Shown here one piece after another: positions 23,501 through 31,883 of a stretch of 64,000 nucleotides of DNA. Under the pieces are notes generated by a model. The model searched no databases. It saw nothing but the letters and a program-made list of their open reading frames with translations, and was not told where the DNA came from. The stretch's first letter is position 1. Each line of letters starts with the position of its first letter. The stretch is from Streptomyces sp. NBC_01306 (GTDB taxonomy: Bacteria; Actinomycetota; Actinomycetes; Streptomycetales; Streptomycetaceae): positions 4,655,001 to 4,719,000 of the forward strand of contig NZ_JAPEPC010000001.1 in assembly GCF_026340465.1 (NCBI RefSeq). Reading direction: 5' to 3'. A program made the translations under genes and the position numbers.

Positions 23501-25566
23501 ACTTCTGGCTCGGGGACGCCTTCGCGTCCGGCGGCTCCGCCGGCTACGACCACAAGGGCATGGGCATCACGGCCCGCGGCGCCTGGGAGTCCGTCGAACG
23601 GCACTTCCGGGAGCTCGGCCACGACACCCAGACCGAGGACTTCACCACGGTCGGCGTCGGCGACATGTCCGGCGACGTCTTCGGCAACGGCATGCTGCTC
23701 TCCGAGCACATCCGCCTGGTCGCCGCCTTCGACCACCGGCACATCTTCATCGACCCGACCCCGGACGCGGCGACGTCCTACGCCGAGCGGCGCAGGCTGT
23801 TCGAGATGCCGCGCTCCTCGTGGGCCGAGTACAACACCGCCCTGCTCTCGCCCGGCGGCGGCATCCACCCGCGCAGCGCCAAGTCGATCCCGCTCAACGC
23901 ACACGTCCGTGAGGCGCTCGGCATCGAGTCGGGCGTGGCCAAGATGACCCCGGCCGACCTGATGAGGGCGATCCTCAAGGCCCCGGTCGACCTGGTGTGG
24001 AACGGCGGCATCGGGACGTACGTGAAGTCCTCCGCCGAGTCCAACGCGGACGTCGGCGACAAGGCCAACGACGCCATCCGGGTCAACGGCGAGGACCTGC
24101 GCGCCAAGGTCGTCGGCGAGGGCGGCAACCTGGGTCTGACCCAGCTCGGCCGTATCGAGTACGCCAGGTCGGGCGGCGACGGCACGGGCGGCAAGATCAA
24201 CACCGACGCGATCGACAACAGCGCGGGCGTGGACACCTCCGACCACGAGGTGAACATCAAGATCCTGCTCAACGGGATGGTCACCGAGGGCGATCTGACC
24301 GTCAAGCAGCGCAACAAGATCCTCGCGTCGATGACCGACGAGGTCGGCGCCCTGGTCCTGCGCAACAACTACGCGCAGAACACCGCACTCGCCAACGCCG
24401 AGTCCCAGGCGCCGTCGCTCCTCCACGCCCACCAGCGCTTCATGCGCAGGCTGGTCCGCGACGGACATCTGAACCGGGCGCTGGAGTTCCTGCCGACCGA
24501 CCGCCAGGTCCGTGAACTGCTCAACGCGGGCAAGGGGCTGAGCCAGCCCGAGCTGGCCGTGCTCCTCGCGTACACCAAGATCACCGCCGCTCAGGAGCTG
24601 ATCACCACCGATCTGCCGGACGACCCGTACCTGCAGAAGCTGGTGCACGCGTACTTCCCCAAGCCGCTGCGTGAGCGCTACCCCGAAGCGATCGCGGGGC
24701 ACGCCCTGCGTCGCGAGATCATCACGACGGTCCTGGTCAACGACACGGTGAACACCGGTGGTTCGACCTTCCTGCACCGGCTCCGGGAGGAGACGGGCGC
24801 CTCGATCGAGGAGATCGTACGGGCGCAGGCCGCGGCCCGTGAGATCTTCGGCCTGGCCGAGGTGTGGGACGCCGTCGAGGAGCTGGACAACAAGGTCGCG
24901 GCCGATGTCCAGACCCGTATCAGGCTGCACTCGCGCCGGCTCGTGGAGCGTGGTGCACGCTGGCTGCTCGGCAACCGTCCGCAGCCGCTCGACCTGAGCG
25001 AGACCATCACCTTCTTCACCGAGGGTGTGTCGAAGGTCTGGGGCGAGCTGCCGAACCTGCTCAAGGGCGACGACCTGGAGTGGTACCAGGGCATCCTGGA
25101 CGAGCTGACCGCCGCGGGCGTGCCGGAGGAACTGGCCGGCCGGGTGGCCGGGTTCTCGGGGGCCTTCCCCGCGCTGGACATCGTGGCGATCGCCGACCGT
25201 ACGCACAAGGACCCGATGGCCGTCGCCGAGGTGTACTACGACCTCGGCGACCGGCTGGCGATCTCCCAGCTGATGGACCGGATCATCGAGCTGCCGCGGG
25301 CCGACCGCTGGCAGTCCATGGCCCGCGCCTCCATCCGTGCGGACCTGTACGCGGCGCACGCCGGGCTCACCCTCGACGTGCTCTCGGCGGGGAACGGCGC
25401 ATCGAAGCCGGAGGAGCGCTTCGAGGCCTGGGAGGAGAAGAACGCGTCGATCCTGGGCCGTGCGCGCACCACGCTCGACGAGATCCAGTCCTCGGACGCC
25501 TTCGACCTGGCGAACCTGTCGGTCGCGATGCGGACGATGCGCTCGCTCCTGCGGACGCACGTCTGA
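20584..25566 (+). CDS. gdhB: NAD-specific glutamate dehydrogenase, 180-kDa type
   Basis: Oxidatively deaminates glutamate to 2-oxoglutarate and ammonium with NAD, a catabolic enzyme. The 1660-residue length matches the L_180 class first described in Streptomyces clavuligerus. ACT-like regulatory regions occupy roughly the first 600 residues. The catalytic core includes [20 protein letters not shown] and [18 protein letters not shown] (substrate-binding Lys). The NAD-binding part contains [19 protein letters not shown]. A helical C-terminal domain follows. Start ATG 20584 has AGAGGAC upstream. Monocistronic; ends with a 17-bp hairpin at 25714. Regulation by allosteric amino acids is known for the family, not shown here. 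Confidence 0.95.
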   Translation: [1660 protein letters not shown]

Positions 25567-25713
25567 GGCGCTGAGGCGCCTGAGGCGTCGGAGCATGATG
25601 CGGGGGCCCGCCGCGTGCGTGCCCGCGTGGCTCTCGGCGGGCCCGCCGTGTGCGTGCCCCCCCCCGCGTAACCCAGGGGGCACGCGCCGTGCGTGTGCCC
25701 CCGTCGCGGCCCT

Positions 25714-25754
25714 GGCCCCGGCCCGTCTGTTGTCAGTACAGGCGGGCCGGGGCC
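25714..25754 (+). terminator. Terminator of glutamate dehydrogenase gene
   Basis: A 17-bp stem (GGCCCCGGCCCGTCTGT with ACAGGCGGGCCGGGGCC, one G-T pair) and a 7-nt loop, 150 bp after the gdh stop. No T-run. Confidence 0.75.
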
Positions 25755-25936
25755 GCTGCGTCTCCCAGCGGCGGTAGCGGTGGCGATTGCGGCGCCGGGC
25801 CGTGGCCTGCTGCCGGGGAGCTGCTGATGCTGCCGGGGCCCGCGCCCGTGCTGTACCGGCTGATCACCGGGAACGGTCTGCCCGCGGGCTGCCGGCCGGG
25901 TGCGGCCGCGCTGCCGGCGGGCGGGGAACGACCGGA

Positions 25937-25970
25937 CCGGGTGCTGCTCCGGCTCCGGAGCAGCACCCGG
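25937..25970 (-). terminator. Palindrome, likely terminator of tagG-tagH operon
   Basis: CCGGGTGCTGCTCCGG and CCGGAGCAGCACCCGG face each other with only 2 nt between them. It lies 88 bp beyond the stop of the minus-strand ABC ATPase gene. The tiny loop makes it better as a DNA palindrome than an ideal RNA hairpin, so another role is possible. Confidence 0.55.
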
Positions 25971-26057
25971 CGGGGCGGCTGAGTACGACGGGCATGGGCC
26001 GGCCGACCCGGCGGGGCGGCCGAGCGCAATGGGCTGGGGCCCGGGTGCCCGCAGGCG

Positions 26058-26921
26058 TTACTTCTTGGAGGTGAACTCCTCGTAGGCGGCGACGACTTCC
26101 TCCGCAGGGCCGTCCATCCTCATCGTCCCCGACTCCAGCCAGATGGCCCGCTCGCAGGTCTCCAGGATCGACTTGTTGCTGTGGCTGACCAGGAAGACGG
26201 TGCCCGCCGACTCGCGCAGTTCGGCGATCCGGTCCTGGCTGCGGCGCTGGAACTTCGCGTCGCCGGTGGAGAGCGCCTCGTCGATCATCAGCACGTCGTG
26301 GCTCTTCGCCGCGGCGATGGAGAAGCGCAGCCGTGCGCCCATGCCCGAGGAGTACGTCCGCATCGGCAGCGAGATGAAGTCGCCCTTCTCGTTGATGCCG
26401 GAGAAGTCCACGATCTCCTCGTAGCGGTCGCGGACCTCCTCGCGGGTCATCCCCATGGCCAGACCGCCGAGGATCACATTGCGCTCGCCGGTCAGATCGC
26501 TCATCAGGGCGGCGTTGACGCCGAGCAGCGACGGCTGGCCCTGGGTGTAGACCCGTCCCGACGCGGCGGGCAGCAGCCCGGCGACGGCCTTCAGCAGGGT
26601 CGACTTGCCGGACCCGTTGGAGCCGATCAGGCCGATGGCCTCGCCCTTGTGCGCGACGAAGGTCACCCCCCGGACGGCGTGCACCTCGCGGGTGCCCGGC
26701 CGGGGTTTGCGGGAGACGATCCGGTTGAGGGCGGAGGTCGCGCTGCCCTTGCCGGATCCGGTGCCCTGGATCTTGTAGACGATGTGGAGGTCGTCGGCGA
26801 TGACGGTGGGGGCACCGAGGACCACCGGTGCCGGGGCCTGGGGCACGGTGAAGGGCGTCATGGTCGGCGTCAAGGTGTCCGTCGGGGTCGGGTTCAGGGT
26901 GTTCACCGGGTTCTCAGCCAC
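26058..26921 (-). CDS. TagH-like ABC exporter ATPase
   Basis: ATP-binding subunit of a polysaccharide/teichoic-acid type exporter. The 287-residue protein has a Thr/Pro-rich leader (1-40), Walker A GSNGSGKST (100-108), signature SSGMGARLRF (191-200), Walker B LMIDEAL (211-217), and the switch His in LVSHSN. The Thr/Pro leader and absence of a C-terminal carbohydrate-binding domain make it a short TagH/Wzt form. It starts at a GTG preceded by GAGGAG and overlaps the permease gene by 8 bp. With the permease it probably moves lipid-linked wall polymer across the membrane; the downstream glycosyltransferase and methyltransferase support this. Confidence 0.88.
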   Translation of the reverse strand: MAENPVNTLNPTPTDTLTPTMTPFTVPQAPAPVVLGAPTVIADDLHIVYKIQGTGSGKGSATSALNRIVSRKPRPGTREVHAVRGVTFVAHKGEAIGLIGSNGSGKSTLLKAVAGLLPAASGRVYTQGQPSLLGVNAALMSDLTGERNVILGGLAMGMTREEVRDRYEEIVDFSGINEKGDFISLPMRTYSSGMGARLRFSIAAAKSHDVLMIDEALSTGDAKFQRRSQDRIAELRESAGTVFLVSHSNKSILETCERAIWLESGTMRMDGPAEEVVAAYEEFTSKK

Positions 26922-27852
26922 GTCCGTACTGCTCCTCTGCCTTCCAGAAGTAGATGAAGCCGCCCACGCCTGCCACGACCGCCCAGCCGATGGCCAGCGC
27001 CCAGACATGCGGCGGGAGCTGGTTGGCGTGGTAGCTGTCGATGAGCGCGTAACGCATCAGGCCGATGTAGACCGCGGCCGGGTTGGACTGGAGCCCCAGC
27101 AGGACGAGGTGCGGCAGGTTGTCGTGCGCCAGCACCTTCTTGATGCTCCACATCACACCCGAGACGTACATCCAGGTGCGCAGGATGAACGGCATCAGCT
27201 GCGAGACGTCCGGGGTCTTGGCCGCGAGCCTGGCCATGACCATCGAGATCCCGGTGTTGAACAGCGCCTGGAGGGCCAGTGCGGGGATCGCGAGCAGCCA
27301 GCTGATCTTCGGGTACTCGCCGAAGCAGACCAGGATGACGACCAGCGCGCCCATCGAGAACAGCAGCTGCTGGAGCTGCTGGACGGCGTACGCGATCGGG
27401 AGCGAGGCCCGCGGGAAGTGCAGGGCCCGCACCAGGCCCAGGCTGCCGCTGATGGCGCGGGTGCCCGTCTGGATCGAGTTGCTGGTGAACGTCCAGATGA
27501 AGACGCCGGTCACCAGGAACGGGATGAAGTCGGGGACGCCGTGGCTGGTGCCGAGCAGGACGCCGAAGATGAAGTAGTAGACGGCCGCGTTCAGCAGCGG
27601 CGTCATGATCTGCCAGACCTGCCCCAGCTTCGCCTGGCTGTACTGCGCGGTCAGCCGGGCGGTGGCGAAGGCGGTGATGAAGTGCCGGCGCCCCCAGGTC
27701 CTGCGGATGTACGTGAACAGCGGGGGGCGGGCACCGCTGATGGTCAGGCCGTGCTCGGCGGCCAGCGCGGCCAGATCCTGCGGGGGCTGCGGGGAGACCC
27801 TCGGAATCGCCGCCTCCGTGGCGGGCGCGTTCCGGGCTGTCGTGGGGATCAC
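26914..27852 (-). CDS. TagG-like ABC exporter permease
   Basis: A 312-residue permease of the ABC-2 polysaccharide export type (TagG/Wzm). A cytoplasmic N-terminus with FTYIRRTWGRRHFITAFATA precedes about six hydrophobic segments (for example AVYYFIFGVLLGT, LLFSMGALVVILVCFGEY, LLAIPALALQALFNTGISM and HVWALAIGWAVVAGVGGFIYF). The segment LILRTWMYVSGVMWS-like (ILRTWMYVSGVMWSIKKV) is characteristic. Start is a GTG at 27852 with a weak ribosome-binding site; the frame extends upstream antisense to the TetR gene and is not used. Co-transcribed with the ATPase gene. Confidence 0.87.
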   Translation of the reverse strand: MIPTTARNAPATEAAIPRVSPQPPQDLAALAAEHGLTISGARPPLFTYIRRTWGRRHFITAFATARLTAQYSQAKLGQVWQIMTPLLNAAVYYFIFGVLLGTSHGVPDFIPFLVTGVFIWTFTSNSIQTGTRAISGSLGLVRALHFPRASLPIAYAVQQLQQLLFSMGALVVILVCFGEYPKISWLLAIPALALQALFNTGISMVMARLAAKTPDVSQLMPFILRTWMYVSGVMWSIKKVLAHDNLPHLVLLGLQSNPAAVYIGLMRYALIDSYHANQLPPHVWALAIGWAVVAGVGGFIYFWKAEEQYGRG

Positions 27853-27937
27853 AGCATTCGCTTTCGACGGAGTTCGACGGGATTCACGGGATTCACAGGG
27901 AAGGGCGGCTATGAGCGCGCCCCCGACATACGTCGCA

Positions 27938-28009
27938 ACGGATCCGTATCGTCGTAACGCCGAGGTTAGGACGGATCGACGTCGAAACGCAACCGTCTCG
28001 TCGCGACGA
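27938..28009. promoter_or_regulatory. Three palindromes between tagG-like and tetR-like genes
   Basis: ACGGATCCGT (27938-27947), TCGACGTCGA (27976-27985) and TCGTCGCGACGA (27998-28009) are all perfect palindromes in a 175-bp divergent intergenic region. The last ends 18 bp before the TetR-type start codon. They are good candidates for the operator of the adjacent regulator and may control both directions. Confidence 0.5.
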
Positions 28010-28027
28010 ATAGGTAAACTTCTCCCC

Positions 28028-28651
28028 ATGGCATCCCCTGATCCCCGTACGACTGAGCCCCGTACGACCCGCCGGGCCCCCGCCGGGGCCGCCGTGCTCC
28101 GCGAGGACGTGACGGAGGCGATCCGTGCCGCCGTCTTCGCGGAGCTGGCGTCCGTCGGGTACGCGCGGATGTCCATCGAGGCCATCGCCCGCCGGGCCGG
28201 CGTCGGCAAGACCGCGGTCTACCGCCGCTGGAAGTCGAAGCTGTATCTGGTCCTCGACCTGGTCACCGCGTTCGCGGCGCAGGGCCTGCCCGCACCCGCG
28301 ACCGGCTCGCTGTACGGCGATGTGCGCGCCCTGCTCGCCGTGGCGTCGACGGCGCTGCGGCACCCGGTCGCTTCCCAGGTCATCCCCGATCTGCTGGTCG
28401 AGGCCGCACGCCAGCCGGAGATCGCGGACGCGATCAAGGCGGCGCTGCTCGACAACCAGAAGGGTGTCGCCGCCGCGGTGGTCCGCGACGCGGTGGCCCG
28501 CGGCGAGCTCCCTGCCGACGCCGACCCCGCGCGGGCGCTCGAACTGATCGTGGGGCCGCTCTACTGGCGGCTCGCGGTGGTCAGGGACGACCTGCCCAAG
28601 GGCTATCTGGACGGACTCGCGGCGGCCGCGGTGGCGGCGCTCAAGGCGTGA
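28028..28651 (+). CDS. TetR-family transcriptional regulator
   Basis: A 207-residue repressor. The N-terminal HTH is clear: ARMSIEAIARRAGVGKTAVYRRWKSK (split here as MSIEAIARRAGVG and KTAVYRRWKSK, about 48-71). The C-terminal ligand domain belongs to the TetR_C type found in many Streptomyces regulators (HPVASQVIPDLLVEAARQPE). Divergent from the tagG-tagH pair with palindromes between them, so it may regulate export of the wall polymer; the inducer is unknown. The ATG at 28028 was chosen; no strong Shine-Dalgarno is seen. Confidence 0.88.
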   Translation: MASPDPRTTEPRTTRRAPAGAAVLREDVTEAIRAAVFAELASVGYARMSIEAIARRAGVGKTAVYRRWKSKLYLVLDLVTAFAAQGLPAPATGSLYGDVRALLAVASTALRHPVASQVIPDLLVEAARQPEIADAIKAALLDNQKGVAAAVVRDAVARGELPADADPARALELIVGPLYWRLAVVRDDLPKGYLDGLAAAAVAALKA

Positions 28652-28797
28652 GGGCGGCCGCTGAGCAACGGTGAAACGAGGCGGATCGGCCCTGTACACG
28701 AGAGGGCCACCCGGCGGGCCGGATGTTCCCGGCGATAGTACTGTGCACCCGCAACGAGAGATCGCCGGCGCAGAGCAGTGGGAAACGAGTGCACAGC

Positions 28798-30798
28798 ATG
28801 ACGGTCAAAGTCAGCGTGATCATTCCGGTCTACAACCCGGGGCCCTACATCGAGGACTGCATCGCATCGCTGCTGAGACAGTCGCTGCCTGACGACGCAT
28901 ACGAAGCGATCTTCGTGGACGACGGTTCCACGGACGGCACCGGCGAGCGGCTGGACCGCCTCGCCGAGGCACACCCGCTGGTACACGTCGTCCACCAGGA
29001 GAACTCCGGCTGGTCGGGCAAGCCGCGCAACGTCGGGATCGACGCCGCACAGGGCGAGTTCGTGATGTTCGTCGACAACGACGACTGGCTGGGCGACGAA
29101 GCGCTGGAGCGGATGTACGACTACGGCGTCAAGCACGGCGCCGACGTCGTCGTGGGCAAGATGGCCGGCAAGGGGCGGCCCGTGCCGCGCGAACTCTTCC
29201 GCGTCAACCGGCCACGCGCCACGGTCAAGAACGCCCCGCTGATCGACAGCCTCACCCCGCACAAGATGTTCCGCAGGTCCTTCCTGGACGAGACGGGGCT
29301 GCGCTTCCTCGAAGGGCGCCGCCGTCTGGAGGACCACGTCTTCGTCACGGAGGCGTACCTGCGGGCGAAGAGCGTCGCCGTGGTCAGCGACTACGTCTGC
29401 TACTACCACGTCAAGCGGGACGACGCATCGAACGCGGGCTTCCGGCGCATCGAGCCGGTGGGCTACTTCCACAACCTCGGCGAGGCGCTCGACGTCGTGG
29501 AGAAGTACACCGAACCGGGGCCGCTGCGCGACAAGTTGCACCGCCGCTGGTTCCGCAACGAGATGATCGAGCGGATGCGCGGCGCCCGGCTGCTGGCCAC
29601 GCCCGACGACGGCTACCGGCAGGACATGTTCCAGGAGATGCACAAGCTCGCCGTGGAGCGGTTCGGCCCGGGGGTCGGCGCGTCCCTGCTGCCCACCCAG
29701 CAGCTCGTCGGCGCGCTCATCAGGGCCGACCGCTACCAGGACGTCGAGCACTTCGCCCGCTGGGAGTGCGGCATCGCCGCGCACGCCGAACTCACCGGGC
29801 TCGCCTGGGAGGACGGCACGCTGAAGCTGGCGTTCACCGCAGGACTCAAGGCGGGGGACGAGCCGGTCCACTACGTCAGGGAGGGCGGCGACGAGCTGAT
29901 CGGCCTGCCCGAGGGGCTGGACAGCCCCGAGGCGCTCGCACAGCTCGGGGTGAAGCCCCTGGCGGCCGCCGACCGGGCCAAGGCCGAACTGGTGGTACGG
30001 GAGCGGTCGAGCGCCGCCGAGTTCTACCAGCCCGTCGAGTTCACCAGGGAGCGGGTGGACGGCCCGCGGGCCGGCGAGTTCCGGCTGGTGCTGCGGGGAA
30101 CGGCGGCGGTCACCCCCGGCACGGCGGCCGGCGGCGCACCGCTGGGCGCCGGTGTCTGGGACGTCCTGGTCCGTGTCCACCAGAGCGGCTGGAACAAGAA
30201 CGTCAGGCTCGGCTCGGTACGGACCGAGGCGGTCACGGCCGGGCGGGAGCCGGCCGTGGTGGGCGAGCCCGCCCAGGTCGTCGTGCCGTACTGGACGGCG
30301 CACGGCAACCTCTCGCTCGACGTCGGCGCGACGACCGGCAGCCTCCGCAGGGAGTACCGGAAGCTCGGCGTGCGGGAGGTCCGGGTGATGGACGAACCGC
30401 TGCTCCTCGAAACGCTGCTGCCGCTGCACACCGAGGCCGCCGACGCAGTACCCGCCGAGCTCCACCTCACGGACCGGAAGGGCTCGGGCGACACCGTACG
30501 GGTGGCGGCGACGCTGACCACGTCCAAGGGGCGCGCGGGAACGGTTCTGTGCGCCGAGCGGCCGGCCGGGGAACTGCCCGCAGGTACCTGGGAGATGGCG
30601 GTGAGCGTCGGCGGCGAGGACGCGGAGCGCACGCCGTTGCCGCTGGTGCTCGTCGCTTCCGGGGCCTCCGGCGCGCTGACGGTCCGGCGCCCGCGCGAGA
30701 GCCTGGCGCACCGGCGGGCCCGGCTGATGCGGACGCTCCGGCGCAGTGCGCTGGGGCGCGTGGTGCGCAAGGTGCGGCGGAGGGCTGCGACGCGCTAG
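28798..30798 (+). CDS. GT2 glycosyltransferase, TarS-like
   Basis: A 666-residue glycosyltransferase. The N-terminal GT-A domain (about 1-230) has SVIIPVYNPGPYIEDCI, DDGSTDG (41-47) and the metal-binding DND (93-95) in MFVDNDDWLGDEALE. After a helical linker (about 240-350) the rest (about 350-640) is beta-rich with repeated Ig-like segments, and the end is a basic tail. The arrangement matches S. aureus TarS, which adds GlcNAc to wall teichoic acid. Together with the TagGH-like exporter this suggests decoration of a wall polymer; the sugar and acceptor are inferred, not seen. The ATG at 28798 has GGAAAC upstream; an upstream extension to 28723 is rejected as non-protein-like. Confidence 0.85.
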   Translation: MTVKVSVIIPVYNPGPYIEDCIASLLRQSLPDDAYEAIFVDDGSTDGTGERLDRLAEAHPLVHVVHQENSGWSGKPRNVGIDAAQGEFVMFVDNDDWLGDEALERMYDYGVKHGADVVVGKMAGKGRPVPRELFRVNRPRATVKNAPLIDSLTPHKMFRRSFLDETGLRFLEGRRRLEDHVFVTEAYLRAKSVAVVSDYVCYYHVKRDDASNAGFRRIEPVGYFHNLGEALDVVEKYTEPGPLRDKLHRRWFRNEMIERMRGARLLATPDDGYRQDMFQEMHKLAVERFGPGVGASLLPTQQLVGALIRADRYQDVEHFARWECGIAAHAELTGLAWEDGTLKLAFTAGLKAGDEPVHYVREGGDELIGLPEGLDSPEALAQLGVKPLAAADRAKAELVVRERSSAAEFYQPVEFTRERVDGPRAGEFRLVLRGTAAVTPGTAAGGAPLGAGVWDVLVRVHQSGWNKNVRLGSVRTEAVTAGREPAVVGEPAQVVVPYWTAHGNLSLDVGATTGSLRREYRKLGVREVRVMDEPLLLETLLPLHTEAADAVPAELHLTDRKGSGDTVRVAATLTTSKGRAGTVLCAERPAGELPAGTWEMAVSVGGEDAERTPLPLVLVASGASGALTVRRPRESLAHRRARLMRTLRRSALGRVVRKVRRRAATR

Positions 30799-30823
30799 CG
30801 ACGTGGTGTAGGGCGCGAAGCGC

Positions 30824-30861
30824 ACGAAGGGGCGCGGAGGTCATCCTCCGCGCCCCTTCGT
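30824..30861. terminator. Bidirectional terminator
   Basis: A perfect 17-bp stem (ACGAAGGGGCGCGGAGG with its complement) around a TCAT loop, between the convergent glycosyltransferase and methyltransferase genes. An imperfect direct repeat of about 24 bp (TCGTACGGTGCGGCCGCCGC) follows at 30858-30903. Confidence 0.85.
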
Positions 30862-30908
30862 ACGGTGCGGCCGCCGCGGCTCGTACGGTGTGGCCGCCGC
30901 GGTGCGGT

Positions 30909-31706
30909 TCAGTAGCCGCGCAGGGCCGCCAGCTCCTGGCGTACCGTCCGCAGGCCGGCGGTCCGGCCCCGCCTGCGGGCCAGTGCCGGCCAGATCCGGG
31001 AGCCGAGCAGGGCCTCGGGCTCGACGGCCTCCACCCGTTCGAGCAGCGCCTCCGGGACCTTCTGCGGGTCCGGCGTCAGCCACTCCTGGATGATCCCGTC
31101 GTACCCGTCCTTGAGGATGGTGTTCGAGCGGTCCATGCCGAACACCAGGAAGACACCGGTCGGCTGGGTGTCGACCTGGACGGTGATCAGATCCGGCCGG
31201 TGCTTGGCCACCACCGGGATGAACTTGTAGACGTCCCCGGTCCAGGGGCCGGACGGCGCGACCCGGTCGCGGACGGCCTCCGCGTTGTTGCGCGGCAGCA
31301 TGTCGTCCAGGACCACCACGCTCGACCAGCCGGTGAACCGCTCGGTGTTGATGAAGTCACGCAGCGCGTACTCGAAGAGATGCATCCCGTCGATGAACGC
31401 CAGGTCGACCTGGTTGGCGCCGGTGTACGCGCCGAGCAGCGGGCGGCCCTTGCGCATGTTGCGCAGCGGGTTGCGACAGCTCATCAGATGACCCATCGGG
31501 TGCCGGCCGGCGAAGAAGGTGTCGCTGGTGGCCGTGATCAGCTGGAGGTCGCAGTGCAGCCGCGTCCGGATCTTCGGGGCCGGGTCGACCGCGATGCTGG
31601 GGACGCGGGAGAGGGCGAGGCTCCGCCCGTCGTTGGTCCCGATCTCCAGATAGGTGCGCGGCTTCAGCACCGCGTGCAGCCGCTGCAGGAATTCGTGCCT
31701 GTGCAT
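30909..31706 (-). CDS. Class I SAM-dependent methyltransferase
   Basis: A 265-residue protein starting MHRHEFLQRLHAVLKPRTYLEIGTNDGRSL; motif I is LEIGTNDGRS, and the acidic loop is IAVDPAP. Further on, VDLAFIDGMHLFEYALRD and VVVLDDMLPRN are typical of the Methyltransf_24-like group that often modifies sugars or polysaccharide ends. Convergent to the glycosyltransferase, so it may modify the same polymer; the substrate is not shown. Start ATG at 31706 with GAGAG upstream. Confidence 0.83.
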   Translation of the reverse strand: MHRHEFLQRLHAVLKPRTYLEIGTNDGRSLALSRVPSIAVDPAPKIRTRLHCDLQLITATSDTFFAGRHPMGHLMSCRNPLRNMRKGRPLLGAYTGANQVDLAFIDGMHLFEYALRDFINTERFTGWSSVVVLDDMLPRNNAEAVRDRVAPSGPWTGDVYKFIPVVAKHRPDLITVQVDTQPTGVFLVFGMDRSNTILKDGYDGIIQEWLTPDPQKVPEALLERVEAVEPEALLGSRIWPALARRRGRTAGLRTVRQELAALRGY

Positions 31707-31883
31707 GGGGGCTCTCTCACGTGGGGGGATGGCACATCGTGATCAAAAGGCCATGTCGGGCTTAACGAAGGCGCCATGACGCGGTTGCGCCGGAGCACAT
31801 CCCGGCCGCCCGAACCACCCTTTCGGGCACACGCCGGCCCCCCCGGGCCGGTACGTAACGCCCGTCTGCCCCCGGCCCGGTAC

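Larger units (their letters stand above)
25567..26057. other. Convergent spacer with several hairpins
   Basis: No gene is supported in these 491 bases. It contains two near-identical 21-bp direct repeats (25604-25624 and 25639-25659, 20 of 21 identical), a GC hairpin (25714-25754) and a near-perfect palindrome (25937-25970). Open frames here are low-complexity Ala/Gly/Pro shadows. Confidence 0.7.

Noticed and set aside
21376-25683. A 1435-codon open frame on the minus strand opposite glutamate dehydrogenase
   Set aside because: High-GC antisense shadow: its composition is Arg/Gly/Val/Leu-rich with no domain, and the plus-strand product is a clear full-length enzyme.
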